Shown here: piece by piece, positions 52,367 to 60,876 of the stretch
Position numbering within the stretch: position 1 is the stretch's first letter
Layout: each line of letters begins with the position of its first letter
Assembly: GCA_964542645.1 (NCBI GenBank)
Contig: CAZIUG010000009.1
Span: 120,942-184,941, forward strand
Reading direction: 5' to 3'
DNA from: Moanibacter sp964542645
GTDB lineage: Bacteria; Verrucomicrobiota; Verrucomicrobiia; Opitutales; UBA2987
DNA: 64,000 nucleotides
Made by a program: the position numbers and the translations under genes
The notes under the pieces: generated by a model
The model's input: only the letters and a program-made list of their open reading frames with translations
What the model was told of the DNA's origin: nothing
Database searches by the model: none

Positions 52367-53158
52367 TTAATCTTCTTCGTAAAAAACCTCAGCATTATGC
52401 ACCGGTTCGTAACCGATCTCTCTTCTCGGCGTCTCAATATCAAAAATATTATAGGTGTTATTTGAGATCACAAAATAGTGCGCCCCATTCCTAAGGGTCC
52501 CTTTCACATAGGACGTATAACAAGCATGGACAAATCGTGCGGCGTCCTCCTGATGACACCATAATGTAAAATACCCTCTTTCGTCAGTCATCTTATTTCT
52601 CTCATTGATCCCTCCCCAACGGGCTGCGATTGCCCCAAAGCCATTTAGCGCCATTTTTTTAGCCCACTCTTCGACATAAGCTTTTTCTTGCCCATAATCA
52701 TTATTCGGACAGGCGGGTGTTATTGCCGAGATAGGATCTGGCATCTCATTAATTTCATGGAATTTACGATCAGCTAAAATCGAAAGAGGTCCGTCTATAA
52801 AGTTGTAGGCTTCATCAACCGCATGCACTGAACTAGCCGCTACAATTAATGGAGGATTCGATTGCCTTCGTACCGCATCAAACACGAGATCAGTCATCGC
52901 ATTCATCTCCTCGAGAGGATTCTTGCGTGCCAGATAAATTACCATATCCTTCCCCGAAACAAGGCTATTAAAGGCCTTATGATCCGTATTAATATCAAGG
53001 TCCACAAACTCGCTTTCCCCCTTCTGTTTTCCCGCCAAGTCAACAGCCCCAGGCAAGTCGACCGTTACGATACCATAATTAGGATCTAGAGTCGGAAGAT
53101 AATTTCTCAACCCAGAACCAATTATTCCCCGACCTCCAATAAGTAACACATTGATCAT
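52367..53158 (-). CDS. NAD-dependent epimerase/dehydratase family protein
   Basis: Extended SDR of 263 residues from ATG 53158, which is preceded by GAGGAAG. GGRGIIG (8-14) is the cofactor loop, SS at 109-110, and YGQEK (Tyr155-Lys159) the catalytic pair. It has an ARWGGINE segment after the active site and ends HNAEVFYEED. It is probably a sugar or uronate oxidoreductase or epimerase, and divergent from a Gfo/Idh gene. An earlier TTG/ATG-like start at 53185 would lose the ribosome binding site match. Confidence 0.85.
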   Translation of the reverse strand: MINVLLIGGRGIIGSGLRNYLPTLDPNYGIVTVDLPGAVDLAGKQKGESEFVDLDINTDHKAFNSLVSGKDMVIYLARKNPLEEMNAMTDLVFDAVRRQSNPPLIVAASSVHAVDEAYNFIDGPLSILADRKFHEINEMPDPISAITPACPNNDYGQEKAYVEEWAKKMALNGFGAIAARWGGINERNKMTDERGYFTLWCHQEDAARFVHACYTSYVKGTLRNGAHYFVISNNTYNIFDIETPRREIGYEPVHNAEVFYEED

Positions 53159-53396
53159 GAAACTTCCTCTCGTTTGATGTAACACTTACTGACCATATTT
53201 CCCCAATCAAGAGCTCCTTGAAGTAACTCCCTTATACAAATAGAATCAACAAATAAGCAGTTCTGGAATCAAAATAACTGCAGTGATTTCGTATTACATT
53301 AGAGTACCCAATAACGGTTACAGGTAAGACCTGAAAAGATTAATAAATCCAGAGAATACCACTGGACTTCATTTATCTATTGAATAGAAATCATCT

Positions 53397-54440
53397 ATGC
53401 CATCTCCTTTACGTCTCGGGCTCATAGGATGCGGGAAAATCGTGCAGATGGCACACGGTCCTGCATATCTTGAGGATAAAGATGCTGTTACCGTCGTTGC
53501 AATTGCAGACCCTAAAGAAGAAAATAAGCTTTGGGGAAGAGATTTCTTTGGAGTGCCGGATAAGGAGCTCTACTCTAACCACCAGGATATGCTGGCTTCT
53601 GCGGACCTGGATGCGGTGACCATTGCTACTCCCCACTCTAAGCACGCGGAGCAAGTTATTGCAGCAGCATCAGCGAAAATCGCAATCCTCTCCGAGAAGC
53701 CTATGGCAACTACACTGGAAGAGGCCGATGCCATACTGGATGCTATTGAACTCAATGAAGTACCATATGGCATCGTACATAATTTTTTATACACCCAATC
53801 AATGCAAACTGCGTTGCGAGAACTCGAGCAACTTCCTGATCCTTTCCTCGGCCGAATCAGCGGAATGACCCTCAAACCAACTGGGTTTGGTCCAGGCCAT
53901 GAAGATCCGGCATTAGCATGGCGAGCAAGCAAAGCCGCCGGAGGCGGATGCATCAACGACACTGCCTACCATGAGATTTACTCACTCCAATCACTTATGC
54001 GCTCGCCTATACAATACGTCGAAGCAAGGGTGCGAACAATTCGCCTTGATCTAGATGTCGATGATGTAGCTCTACTTCTCTGCGAACATGAAAACGGGGC
54101 CCTCTCCACCATGGAAAGATCCTGGTGTGCTCGGTCTCCTAACCAACATTTCTGTGAGGTACACACCAATAAGGGTTCCTTTTGGCTAAATAATCGTAAG
54201 GACGAACCGGAAGGCTACAGACGGTCAACTGCAGATGGGGAGTGGCAGACAGTTGGGCTCCCGTCATTCGGATTAACAACTCATGGAGCATACTTCTCGG
54301 AATCTTTTAATGCTTTGGCAAAAGGCAAACAATTGCCGGTAACTGGCTATGACGGGCGTAATATCCTTGCAATAATCGAAGCCGCGCGGAAAGCGAGCGA
54401 TGCACGAAAAGCTGTTGATTTACATGAGTTTAGGAGATAG
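53397..54440 (+). CDS. Gfo/Idh/MocA family oxidoreductase
   Basis: Predicted NAD(P)-dependent sugar oxidoreductase, 347 residues. GCGKIV is the cofactor loop (11-16), EKP is at 100-102 and GGGCINDTAYHE is the substrate-domain motif with catalytic Asp and His, both more canonical than in the paralogues at 2691 and 59327. The start is ATG 53397 with little ribosome binding site. It is divergent from an epimerase gene (239-base gap), and convergent with a 2-oxoglutarate dioxygenase gene. Substrate unknown. Confidence 0.88.
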   Translation: MPSPLRLGLIGCGKIVQMAHGPAYLEDKDAVTVVAIADPKEENKLWGRDFFGVPDKELYSNHQDMLASADLDAVTIATPHSKHAEQVIAAASAKIAILSEKPMATTLEEADAILDAIELNEVPYGIVHNFLYTQSMQTALRELEQLPDPFLGRISGMTLKPTGFGPGHEDPALAWRASKAAGGGCINDTAYHEIYSLQSLMRSPIQYVEARVRTIRLDLDVDDVALLLCEHENGALSTMERSWCARSPNQHFCEVHTNKGSFWLNNRKDEPEGYRRSTADGEWQTVGLPSFGLTTHGAYFSESFNALAKGKQLPVTGYDGRNILAIIEAARKASDARKAVDLHEFRR

Positions 54441-54808
54441 AGTAACCTGATTAAAGGTCCAGTAATAAATAGTTGATACCGTTCGTCCACTTGTTCTTAC
54501 AAACAGGATGAATACTCTCTAATGTCCTATAAAGACTAGACCTAAGAAAGCTCCAGACTGCTTCTCTTATCGGACAAGGTCTCCCAAGAAAATTTAAGGA
54601 GGATTGTAAACCTCCATATATAGCCTTCACCAATGTAAAGTTACAGGATCTCGGCTATAGTCTTAAAATAGTTATTAATTTAGCTGTTTGGTCGACAAAG
54701 AAATCTTCGGTTTGGGAAATCTTCAATCTCCTAATAACGAAAAAGGCTGATACCCGAAAAAGTAAAACAGTCTTAGCTTAACTGGATTTGAATAATTAGG
54801 AATAAAAT
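54441..54808. other. Convergent intergenic region, nothing recognised
   Basis: 368 bases between the Gfo/Idh gene (+) and the dioxygenase gene (-). A direct repeat AAATCTTC (about 54710-54737) with eight-base spacing is the only pattern seen. A 60-codon minus-strand open frame at 54451-54633 is not supported. Confidence 0.35.
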
Positions 54809-55669
54809 CTAAGACCACACAAACATCTCATCATCATCATGCGAATATCCGATAAAGACCGCTAAAACGATTCTTGGCTGATCGCCCTCTATTTTAGGGA
54901 CCTCGTGAATACACCCACTGTTGAAAAGATAAAAATCACCTTGCCCAAGTTCGATTACACAACTTTCAATTTCTTTTTCTTCTGCATAATCATGATAACT
55001 GTTGTCTGATAAATGAGTCTGGACTTCGGGACTCCAGGCACATCTATGTAAAATCCCCTGAGCCGCTCTCCCTGTTTCATCAGCATTCTGAAAACAGAGC
55101 ACACCGGCAAATTGATGTTTGAATCTACTGACGACAAAGTCTGTTCGATCGCTCTTTTCCAGAACCGCAACATGATCAATATGAGGTCGATAGTACTGGC
55201 CTTCATAATGAATTCGGAAAATCGCAGGACCGTACAGCTGACCATCAGGTTCGCGGGCAGTCATAACCTTCTTGCCAACGGCTAGACGGCCTAATGCATC
55301 ATAAATGACAGAGACGGGGTTATCAAAATCTTCGAAAAGAAAGCGGAATAATCGGTGGGTCTCAACAGCGTGTTGCAAAAAGGCATCCTTGTCGCTCCCT
55401 CGATTACCCAGACTAGTGCCAATATCAATGCGAAGTCGCCTATCCATTCCCGACATTGATCCGGTTCGAACCGAAGACTCAGCTTCTCTCATTAGACCCA
55501 TGCGAATGAATCTAGCTATCAATCCTTTGCATTGCTCCGGATTAAAAGCCTGACGCAACACAATCGCCGGCGTTTCCATATCGGCAAGCGCCTGCAATGG
55601 GTTCTTTGACAGTGACAGAACCGTTTTGAGGTCAGGAGCCAGGGCTTCCCAAGTTGAACTATTTAGCAT
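54809..55669 (-). CDS. 2-Oxoglutarate/Fe(II) dioxygenase family protein
   Basis: 286-residue non-haem iron oxygenase not of the PhyH subgroup. The triad is His163-Ile-Asp165 (RPHIDH) and His255 (GCIHEV), with Arg266 for 2-oxoglutarate. GVLCFQN and QGDFYLFNSGCIHEVP are double-stranded helix strands typical of prolyl-hydroxylase-like folds. Its N-terminal 130 residues are an extra helical region. The start is ATG. It is the 3'-most of a run of minus-strand genes (aldolase, enolase-type, SDR, Gfo/Idh) spaced by 97-300 bases. Substrate unknown. Confidence 0.85.
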   Translation of the reverse strand: MLNSSTWEALAPDLKTVLSLSKNPLQALADMETPAIVLRQAFNPEQCKGLIARFIRMGLMREAESSVRTGSMSGMDRRLRIDIGTSLGNRGSDKDAFLQHAVETHRLFRFLFEDFDNPVSVIYDALGRLAVGKKVMTAREPDGQLYGPAIFRIHYEGQYYRPHIDHVAVLEKSDRTDFVVSRFKHQFAGVLCFQNADETGRAAQGILHRCAWSPEVQTHLSDNSYHDYAEEKEIESCVIELGQGDFYLFNSGCIHEVPKIEGDQPRIVLAVFIGYSHDDDEMFVWS

Positions 55670-55883
55670 TTATTAATCCTTGTTCATTTCAACGCTCTGA
55701 ACAACATTTTTCAATCTCGAATTCCTAATAGCAATATGTTCCCAAACACCATCGCTCATCCGTTTATATAGTTATCTACCAATCTACTACAGAGGCAAGA
55801 GGTCGCGACAAAGACATAAAAGGACCTGGATCCTGAGAAATTGAGCCCTTTGATTACCCTTTGGAGGGTTACTATAACTCGCC

Positions 55884-56768
55884 TCACCATGGCATAACCC
55901 GATCGCTATATTCCCGTCCAATCCTGACAACCTCTTCGTTGCCCCCGGGCTGTATGATTCTTACGCCTTCGTCTATTTTTTCCTTAATATTATCGACAGT
56001 CGCTGAACTGAGAAAAGCAACATTGTTTTCGGCGCAAGCATTTCTTACACGTTCGTGGGTTTCCTGTATTTCAGGAGGGAACGGCCGTGGACAATTCAGA
56101 TAACCAAGGGACATGCTAAGGTCCCCAGGGCCCATCTCGGCGAAACCTATTCCGGGTACAGCCAGAATCTCCTCAATATAGGGAAGGGCTTCAGCAGATT
56201 CTATCTTTACTCCTAGAAGCAGTTCCCCGTTGGGATTAAGTGGCCAAGGATCAGCTCTTTGTACGTAATCATTTCTCTCAATACCCCAGATGGCAGTTGC
56301 GGAATTTTCGGAGCCAACTCCGCGTCTTCCTTTATCCAACCCATTTCCAACCCCTACCCTATTGATAGGGTAACGACAGGACTCAACAAAAGCCTGAACC
56401 GCAGAAGCGGACTCTGCCTGGCAAAGTAGGATACCATGGACACCTCGGCCAAGAATCTGGCGAAACTGCCAAGAATTTGCCCTTATGATCTCCTCGGTCA
56501 CACCCTCCACGGGTGCTTCCACAATAACGCTTGGCGTGCGGTGCCCACTTCGCGTTGGACCACCTTCCACTAAGCCAAGCAAATATTGGTCTAGGCCTGC
56601 CAGGTTGAATGCACCGTGTTCCATTCCAACATTAATATAGTCAGCCCAGGTAGCAGCATCCTCTCGGCCCTGTTCACGTGTGAGGACGTGGCCAGAATGG
56701 TTGCCCATGTAATAAACCGCTTGATTGAGGGAAAGAAGTTCGACTGTCCGGTTAATTCGATTGGTCAT
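55884..56768 (-). CDS. HpcH/HpaI aldolase/citrate lyase family protein
   Basis: Predicted divalent-metal aldolase of 294 residues. The N-terminal block has MEHGAF with the conserved His, the metal-binding Glu is in GVKIESAEALPYIEEI, and MGPGDLSMSLG carries the Asp and phosphate-loop glycines. It is more divergent than 8829-9611, with an N-terminal extension of about 25 residues. It probably cleaves a 2-keto-deoxy sugar acid. The start is ATG 56768. It is 214 bases upstream of the dioxygenase and 295 bases downstream of the enolase-superfamily gene on the same strand. Confidence 0.85.
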   Translation of the reverse strand: MTNRINRTVELLSLNQAVYYMGNHSGHVLTREQGREDAATWADYINVGMEHGAFNLAGLDQYLLGLVEGGPTRSGHRTPSVIVEAPVEGVTEEIIRANSWQFRQILGRGVHGILLCQAESASAVQAFVESCRYPINRVGVGNGLDKGRRGVGSENSATAIWGIERNDYVQRADPWPLNPNGELLLGVKIESAEALPYIEEILAVPGIGFAEMGPGDLSMSLGYLNCPRPFPPEIQETHERVRNACAENNVAFLSSATVDNIKEKIDEGVRIIQPGGNEEVVRIGREYSDRVMPW

Positions 56769-57063
56769 TGTTCTTTGAAATGAAGTAAATCTTAGGGTAT
56801 CAGAATCTAGGATTTTGATTATCAGAAATCTGTTTCGAAAGGTTGTAACAGTAAACAGCCAAGGCAGATAGTTTCAATTCATCAGATCTGGCAATTCCTA
56901 ACATCATGCCAAGCTAATCAAATTGATGAAGTCTATAAATCGTAAGCAAATTAAAGCTGATTCTTTCCAGTATTCGGAAAGACCAATAGAAATCCTTAGT
57001 TAATACTGAAGCCTTAAGGAATCAAAATGGAAAGATAATTCCATAACAGGAACCTAGACTCCC

Positions 57064-58320
57064 TCAACCCTCGCTCTTTTCCCAAACGGGTTGAATAGCC
57101 AACCTCGACTCCAAGTCCTTCCAATCCTTGGAACCATCGTCCTCCCACATCTCAAGCCTCACTCCGTGTTCGCATACCGGAAGGTTCCCAGCAAGATTTT
57201 GGTTCCAGTAGCCGCCCGAGCCATACTCTCCCTCGAACCATATCTTATTACCATTCGCCCGATTTAGATAATAAAGAGCTTTTCTGTTAGGTTTCACAAT
57301 CGAATCAACACGAAACTTCAAAGCCTTTTCATTGAATTCGATACCAAGCCCAGGACCGGGGGGAAGCGACACGTAGCCTCCCGAAACGTTAATAGGATCG
57401 GAAATCAACTGATCGACGTACATATTCATACAAGTAATTGCTGGCCAGACAGCATGGCTACATACAGCGCCCAAATGCATCGCCCACGTTGTCGTAATTC
57501 CGGTCCCCACTAATTGCAGCCATCCCGGCATATTGAACGCAGCTGCAACCTTAAAACTTCGTAAACAAATCCCTGCACTCCCTCCGATTACAAATCCATC
57601 GCAACACTCTTCCTTCACAACAGTATCGATTGGAGGATTACCGAAATGCATTGCGATAGCAGAATGAATCTGTTGCCTCAACATACGGTTACCAGTTACA
57701 TCGGATTGAGGAATTGGCGATTCGAAGAAGGCAACATTTGGGCATCTCTCGAGTTCCTTTAATATCGGTAAGGCAATTGAGACATTGTTCAGGTGCCCAT
57801 TGAAATCTAAGTCGATCTTGAAATTTGAGTCACCCTGGGTAGCTGGTTGCTTCACTTGCTCGTAGACATCAAACCATGGCCTCGGCTTCTGCTTAATGGA
57901 GGTATAACCTTGAGCCACCGCAGCTCTAGTCTCAGAAGCGTAATCCTCAGGGGCCATGTCAATCGCCCACCAAGATATTGGACAATTATCCCTCACCTTT
58001 TCACCCATCAGATAATAGGCTGGAACCCCTTCAGCTTTCCCACAAACATCGAATATTGCCATTTGCAAACCCGCTCCCAATGAATCGTCCCATAGTAGCG
58101 AAAATGGATTCTTCCCGATAGCACGCCTCTTACCCTCCTCGGTTACCTTGCCCCAGGTATAGTGTGGAAGAGTTTCTCCAATTCCTGTTACACCCGTGTC
58201 TGTAGTAACCCGGCAAAGCTCTACGATATGCCATCCATTTAAACTGCGTGACATATTTCGTTCCGGTACTTCATGGAAGGGAACGTCGAGAATGATGGTT
58301 TCGATGTCTTTGATTATCAT
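57064..58320 (-). CDS. Enolase superfamily sugar-acid dehydratase
   Basis: 418-residue paralogue of 32794-34053. The KxK motif (Lys143, Lys145 in SIKQKPR), metal ligands in FKIDLDFNG (Asp172) and FFESPI, a DGFVIG segment and VGTGITTTWAMHLGA are kept in the same order. It should dehydrate or racemise a sugar acid or related carboxylate in an Mg-dependent step; substrate unknown. The start is ATG 58320, 96 bases after the SDR gene, so these two are likely one transcription unit. Confidence 0.86.
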   Translation of the reverse strand: MIIKDIETIILDVPFHEVPERNMSRSLNGWHIVELCRVTTDTGVTGIGETLPHYTWGKVTEEGKRRAIGKNPFSLLWDDSLGAGLQMAIFDVCGKAEGVPAYYLMGEKVRDNCPISWWAIDMAPEDYASETRAAVAQGYTSIKQKPRPWFDVYEQVKQPATQGDSNFKIDLDFNGHLNNVSIALPILKELERCPNVAFFESPIPQSDVTGNRMLRQQIHSAIAMHFGNPPIDTVVKEECCDGFVIGGSAGICLRSFKVAAAFNMPGWLQLVGTGITTTWAMHLGAVCSHAVWPAITCMNMYVDQLISDPINVSGGYVSLPPGPGLGIEFNEKALKFRVDSIVKPNRKALYYLNRANGNKIWFEGEYGSGGYWNQNLAGNLPVCEHGVRLEMWEDDGSKDWKDLESRLAIQPVWEKSEG

Positions 58321-58416
58321 GGATATTTCCTTCTTGAGAGTTTATGTTCCCGAAAGACAGATTGCGTGAATTTCAAAGTCAAGATGCGTTTATTTTGATT
58401 TCTATGCTTAATCTGC

Positions 58417-59196
58417 CTATCCCGTCATCAAAATACCACCATCAATATTCAAAGCCTGTCCGGTCATAGCAGCAGAGTCCTCAGATGCGAGGTAGACAGC
58501 AAGAGGAGCAACCTCGGCCACTACAAGCCTTCTACCCAGAGGGGTTGAAGTGCGTTCCACTTCCTTCAGGTCTTTACCCAACCGCTGAGCATCATAGGCA
58601 ACGCGCCGGTCGTTAATAAGGGTTTTTACGGGTCCAGGACAGATGGCATTCACAGTTATACCCTTGGCAGCAACCTCTACTGCCAGCGATCGAGAGAGTC
58701 CAAGTAGACCATGTTTACTTGCAGAATAAGCAGCACCATGAAAAGCACCTACTTTTCCACTGATACTTGAAATTTGAATAATCCGTCCATGCCTCCGTTC
58801 CATCATCCCCGGAAGAGCCTTTTTACACAAGAGATAGGGCACGGTTAGGTTCACATAAAGCAACATTTCCCAAAACGCATCATTATAGAACTCAACGGGA
58901 CGGGGGTCCGAACTACTGCCGATTCCAGCATTGTTCAATAGGATGTGAATATCACCCAGGTCGCCAGTCAGGACATCCCATACTCGATGCACTTCGCCAG
59001 ACTTCGAAAGGTCAGCACGAACTGTCGCACATCGTACTCCCAAGCCCTCCACTTCGGTTTTCAACGAAGCCAATTCTTCCTCGTTCCGACCAGTTCCTGC
59101 GATATGAGCCCCTTCTTTGGCAAAAGCGAGTGCAATCGCCCGCCCTAGGCCCTTCGTTGCTCCTGTTATGAATGCGGTTTTATTTTGTAGTTTCAT
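58417..59196 (-). CDS. SDR family NAD(P)-dependent oxidoreductase
   Basis: Classical SDR of 259 residues from ATG 59196. TGATKGLG is at 11-18, NNAG at 88-91, Ser144, Tyr157-Lys161 (YSASK) and a C-terminal NIDGG. An Arg after the second strand (TGRNEE) suggests NADP preference. A longer open frame to 59325 exists, but its 43 extra residues are not SDR-like, and GGAA precedes ATG 59196. It is just downstream of an interrupted Gfo/Idh gene on the same strand and upstream of the enolase-type gene. The name gluconate 5-dehydrogenase or 3-oxoacyl reductase is often given to such proteins; not proven here. Confidence 0.9.
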   Translation of the reverse strand: MKLQNKTAFITGATKGLGRAIALAFAKEGAHIAGTGRNEEELASLKTEVEGLGVRCATVRADLSKSGEVHRVWDVLTGDLGDIHILLNNAGIGSSSDPRPVEFYNDAFWEMLLYVNLTVPYLLCKKALPGMMERRHGRIIQISSISGKVGAFHGAAYSASKHGLLGLSRSLAVEVAAKGITVNAICPGPVKTLINDRRVAYDAQRLGKDLKEVERTSTPLGRRLVVAEVAPLAVYLASEDSAAMTGQALNIDGGILMTG

Positions 59197-59326
59197 TTCC
59201 GTACTGTCTATTTGGCCATAACTGCAGGCCTTTTCTGGAAGATACGGCCTGATTCCCCGTGTCAAAAGCCTTTGGAAACTATTATCAACTTTCAGCGGAA
59301 ACTGATAATATGGAGTAATCTGCATA

Positions 59327-60478
59327 TTATTTCATGTCTTCACCCCGTAAAATCCCAGACCGTATTTCGTGAAGCCCCGGCCACTCTACGGAAAGATCAC
59401 CACTTTCCACCATAAGCCTCAAAGGATTAATCAACGTCTTCAGCGGCAAGTAAATCCTTTGTCTTTTTCGCGTAGACTCATAAAGAGCCATCATAACCTC
59501 CTGCACCGATCGGCCCCGATCCCCGCTACTGATTGGCTCTTCGACCTAGTTTTCAACCCAATCGATTGTCTCCTGGCATTGATGGGCCCAACAATCGTGC
59601 CAAGGCGCTTCAATCTCTCGCCACCCATTCGAAGCGGCGTTCATGTAACACGCCTTTCCAATTTCAAAATTATAACGGGCAGATGGCATTTCTGGCATAT
59701 ACATAGGGGCATCAGAAGGAATCTTTGAATTCGGATGGTATGAGGTACTTAATTCCATAAGCCCGTCAGTTCCAAAAACGCGACATCCTTGCCCAATACC
59801 TTTAATAAGGTTTCCGTGAATCAGGATTGAAGCACCGTTACTACAAGCCGCTATCCCGAGGGAAGCATCTTCTGCTGGCAAACCTCTCTCAACCAAATCA
59901 GTGATGCGTTCCACGGTTCCCATCACCCATTCGACCTGAGGCTCATCCATGAGGAATAGCGCAAGCCGAATATTGTGTGAATTCGTATTCAGCATATTTC
60001 CGGAGGCGTCGACCTCAATTCTATGGATTTTTCCAATAATTCCATCTCGCAGAAGTTCCCTAGCCTTGAGCCACACAGCATGGTGTGGCCTCTGGTAAGC
60101 GATGACCAACCGAACCTGATTGCGCTCACAGGCAACCATCATCTCATTTGCCTCTCCTAAATCTACTGCCATAGGCTTCTGACAAATAATCGCTCGGGGC
60201 CGTCGAGCCGCAGCAGCGATTACCATTTCTGCGTGTAATTGGTGCCAAGAACAGACATCGACAAAGTCCGGCCTCTCTACATCCAACATCTCCCGATAGT
60301 CCTTGTAGCGTTTATCTTCCCGAACCTCGAAAAAGTCACCAAATTCCTGAAGTGCCTCTGCATTAGTATCGGCAATCGTAGCAATCTCTACTGGCCGCTC
60401 CGGCACCCCGAGCCACCCACGAGCATGTACGCGCGCGATAACGCCTGTTGCTATAATTGCGGTACGGTACTTCGGCAC
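59327..60478 (-). pseudogene. Gfo/Idh/MocA oxidoreductase interrupted by an in-frame TAG
   Basis: GTG 60478 with AGGAG 7 bases upstream begins a Gfo/Idh protein that runs 310 residues to TAG (59546-59548). The same frame stays open for 72 more codons to TAA (59327), and that tail matches the C-terminus of the paralogue at 6640-7767 (for example MALYES against AIYES, TLINPLRLMVESGDL against TLLNPLDIMVESGHL). The total, 383 codons, equals the paralogue's size. The stop sits where the paralogue has Lys, so one base change (AAG to TAG) explains it. The EKP site reads QKP (Gln100), and the cofactor loop starts ATG rather than GxG, possible further decay. Readthrough or sequencing error are alternatives. 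Confidence 0.8.
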
Positions 60479-60876
60479 GGGCTAGCTCCTGGAGTTGTTT
60501 TAATTCTACCGATTAGTGAGAAGGGTATTCGAAAAGATTCCTATCCCATTTTTACCAATGAAGAAAATAGAACGAATTAATCTGAAAAGCAACTTCCACT
60601 GAATAAGAATTCAAATCACCTTGATTCACTTCTATTCGGTTTTCCTACTGGTTCTTTGTTGGTTCTCCACTGTTTTAGGAACTCTCAAGTTTATCTCTTA
60701 CTGATGTCTCATTAAAGAGATGTCTCTTAAAAAGAATTAGCAACCTACTCACTTTTGAATTCAAAGATCGCCAGGATATAATTCCACCTGAAGCGGCCAT
60801 TTCAACCGATATAAAAAATCAATGGAAATACAGAATTCTATTCCGGTTTTTGAAATTTTCTGCTAGTGAATGACTT
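60479..60876. other. Divergent intergenic region with operator-like repeats
   Basis: 398 bases between the interrupted Gfo/Idh gene (-) and the CehA-like gene (+). GATGTCTCATTAAA (60703-60716) is repeated as GATGTCTCTTAAA (60719-60731). The second copy is part of AAGAGA-TG-TCTCTT (60715-60728), a 6-bp symmetric site. The roughly 16-base phase resembles a regulator binding array. The rest is AT-rich. Confidence 0.4.

Noticed and set aside
54451..54633. 60-codon minus-strand open frame in a convergent gap
   Set aside because: No recognisable motif or start signal; chance open frame.
58417..59325. Long form of the SDR starting near 59325
   Set aside because: The extra 43 residues are not SDR-like; ATG 59196 has GGAA before it and matches the family start.
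60719..60731. CRISPR-like repeat
   Set aside because: Only two short imperfect copies without spacers or cas genes; operator-like repeat at most. No CRISPR array is present in the window.
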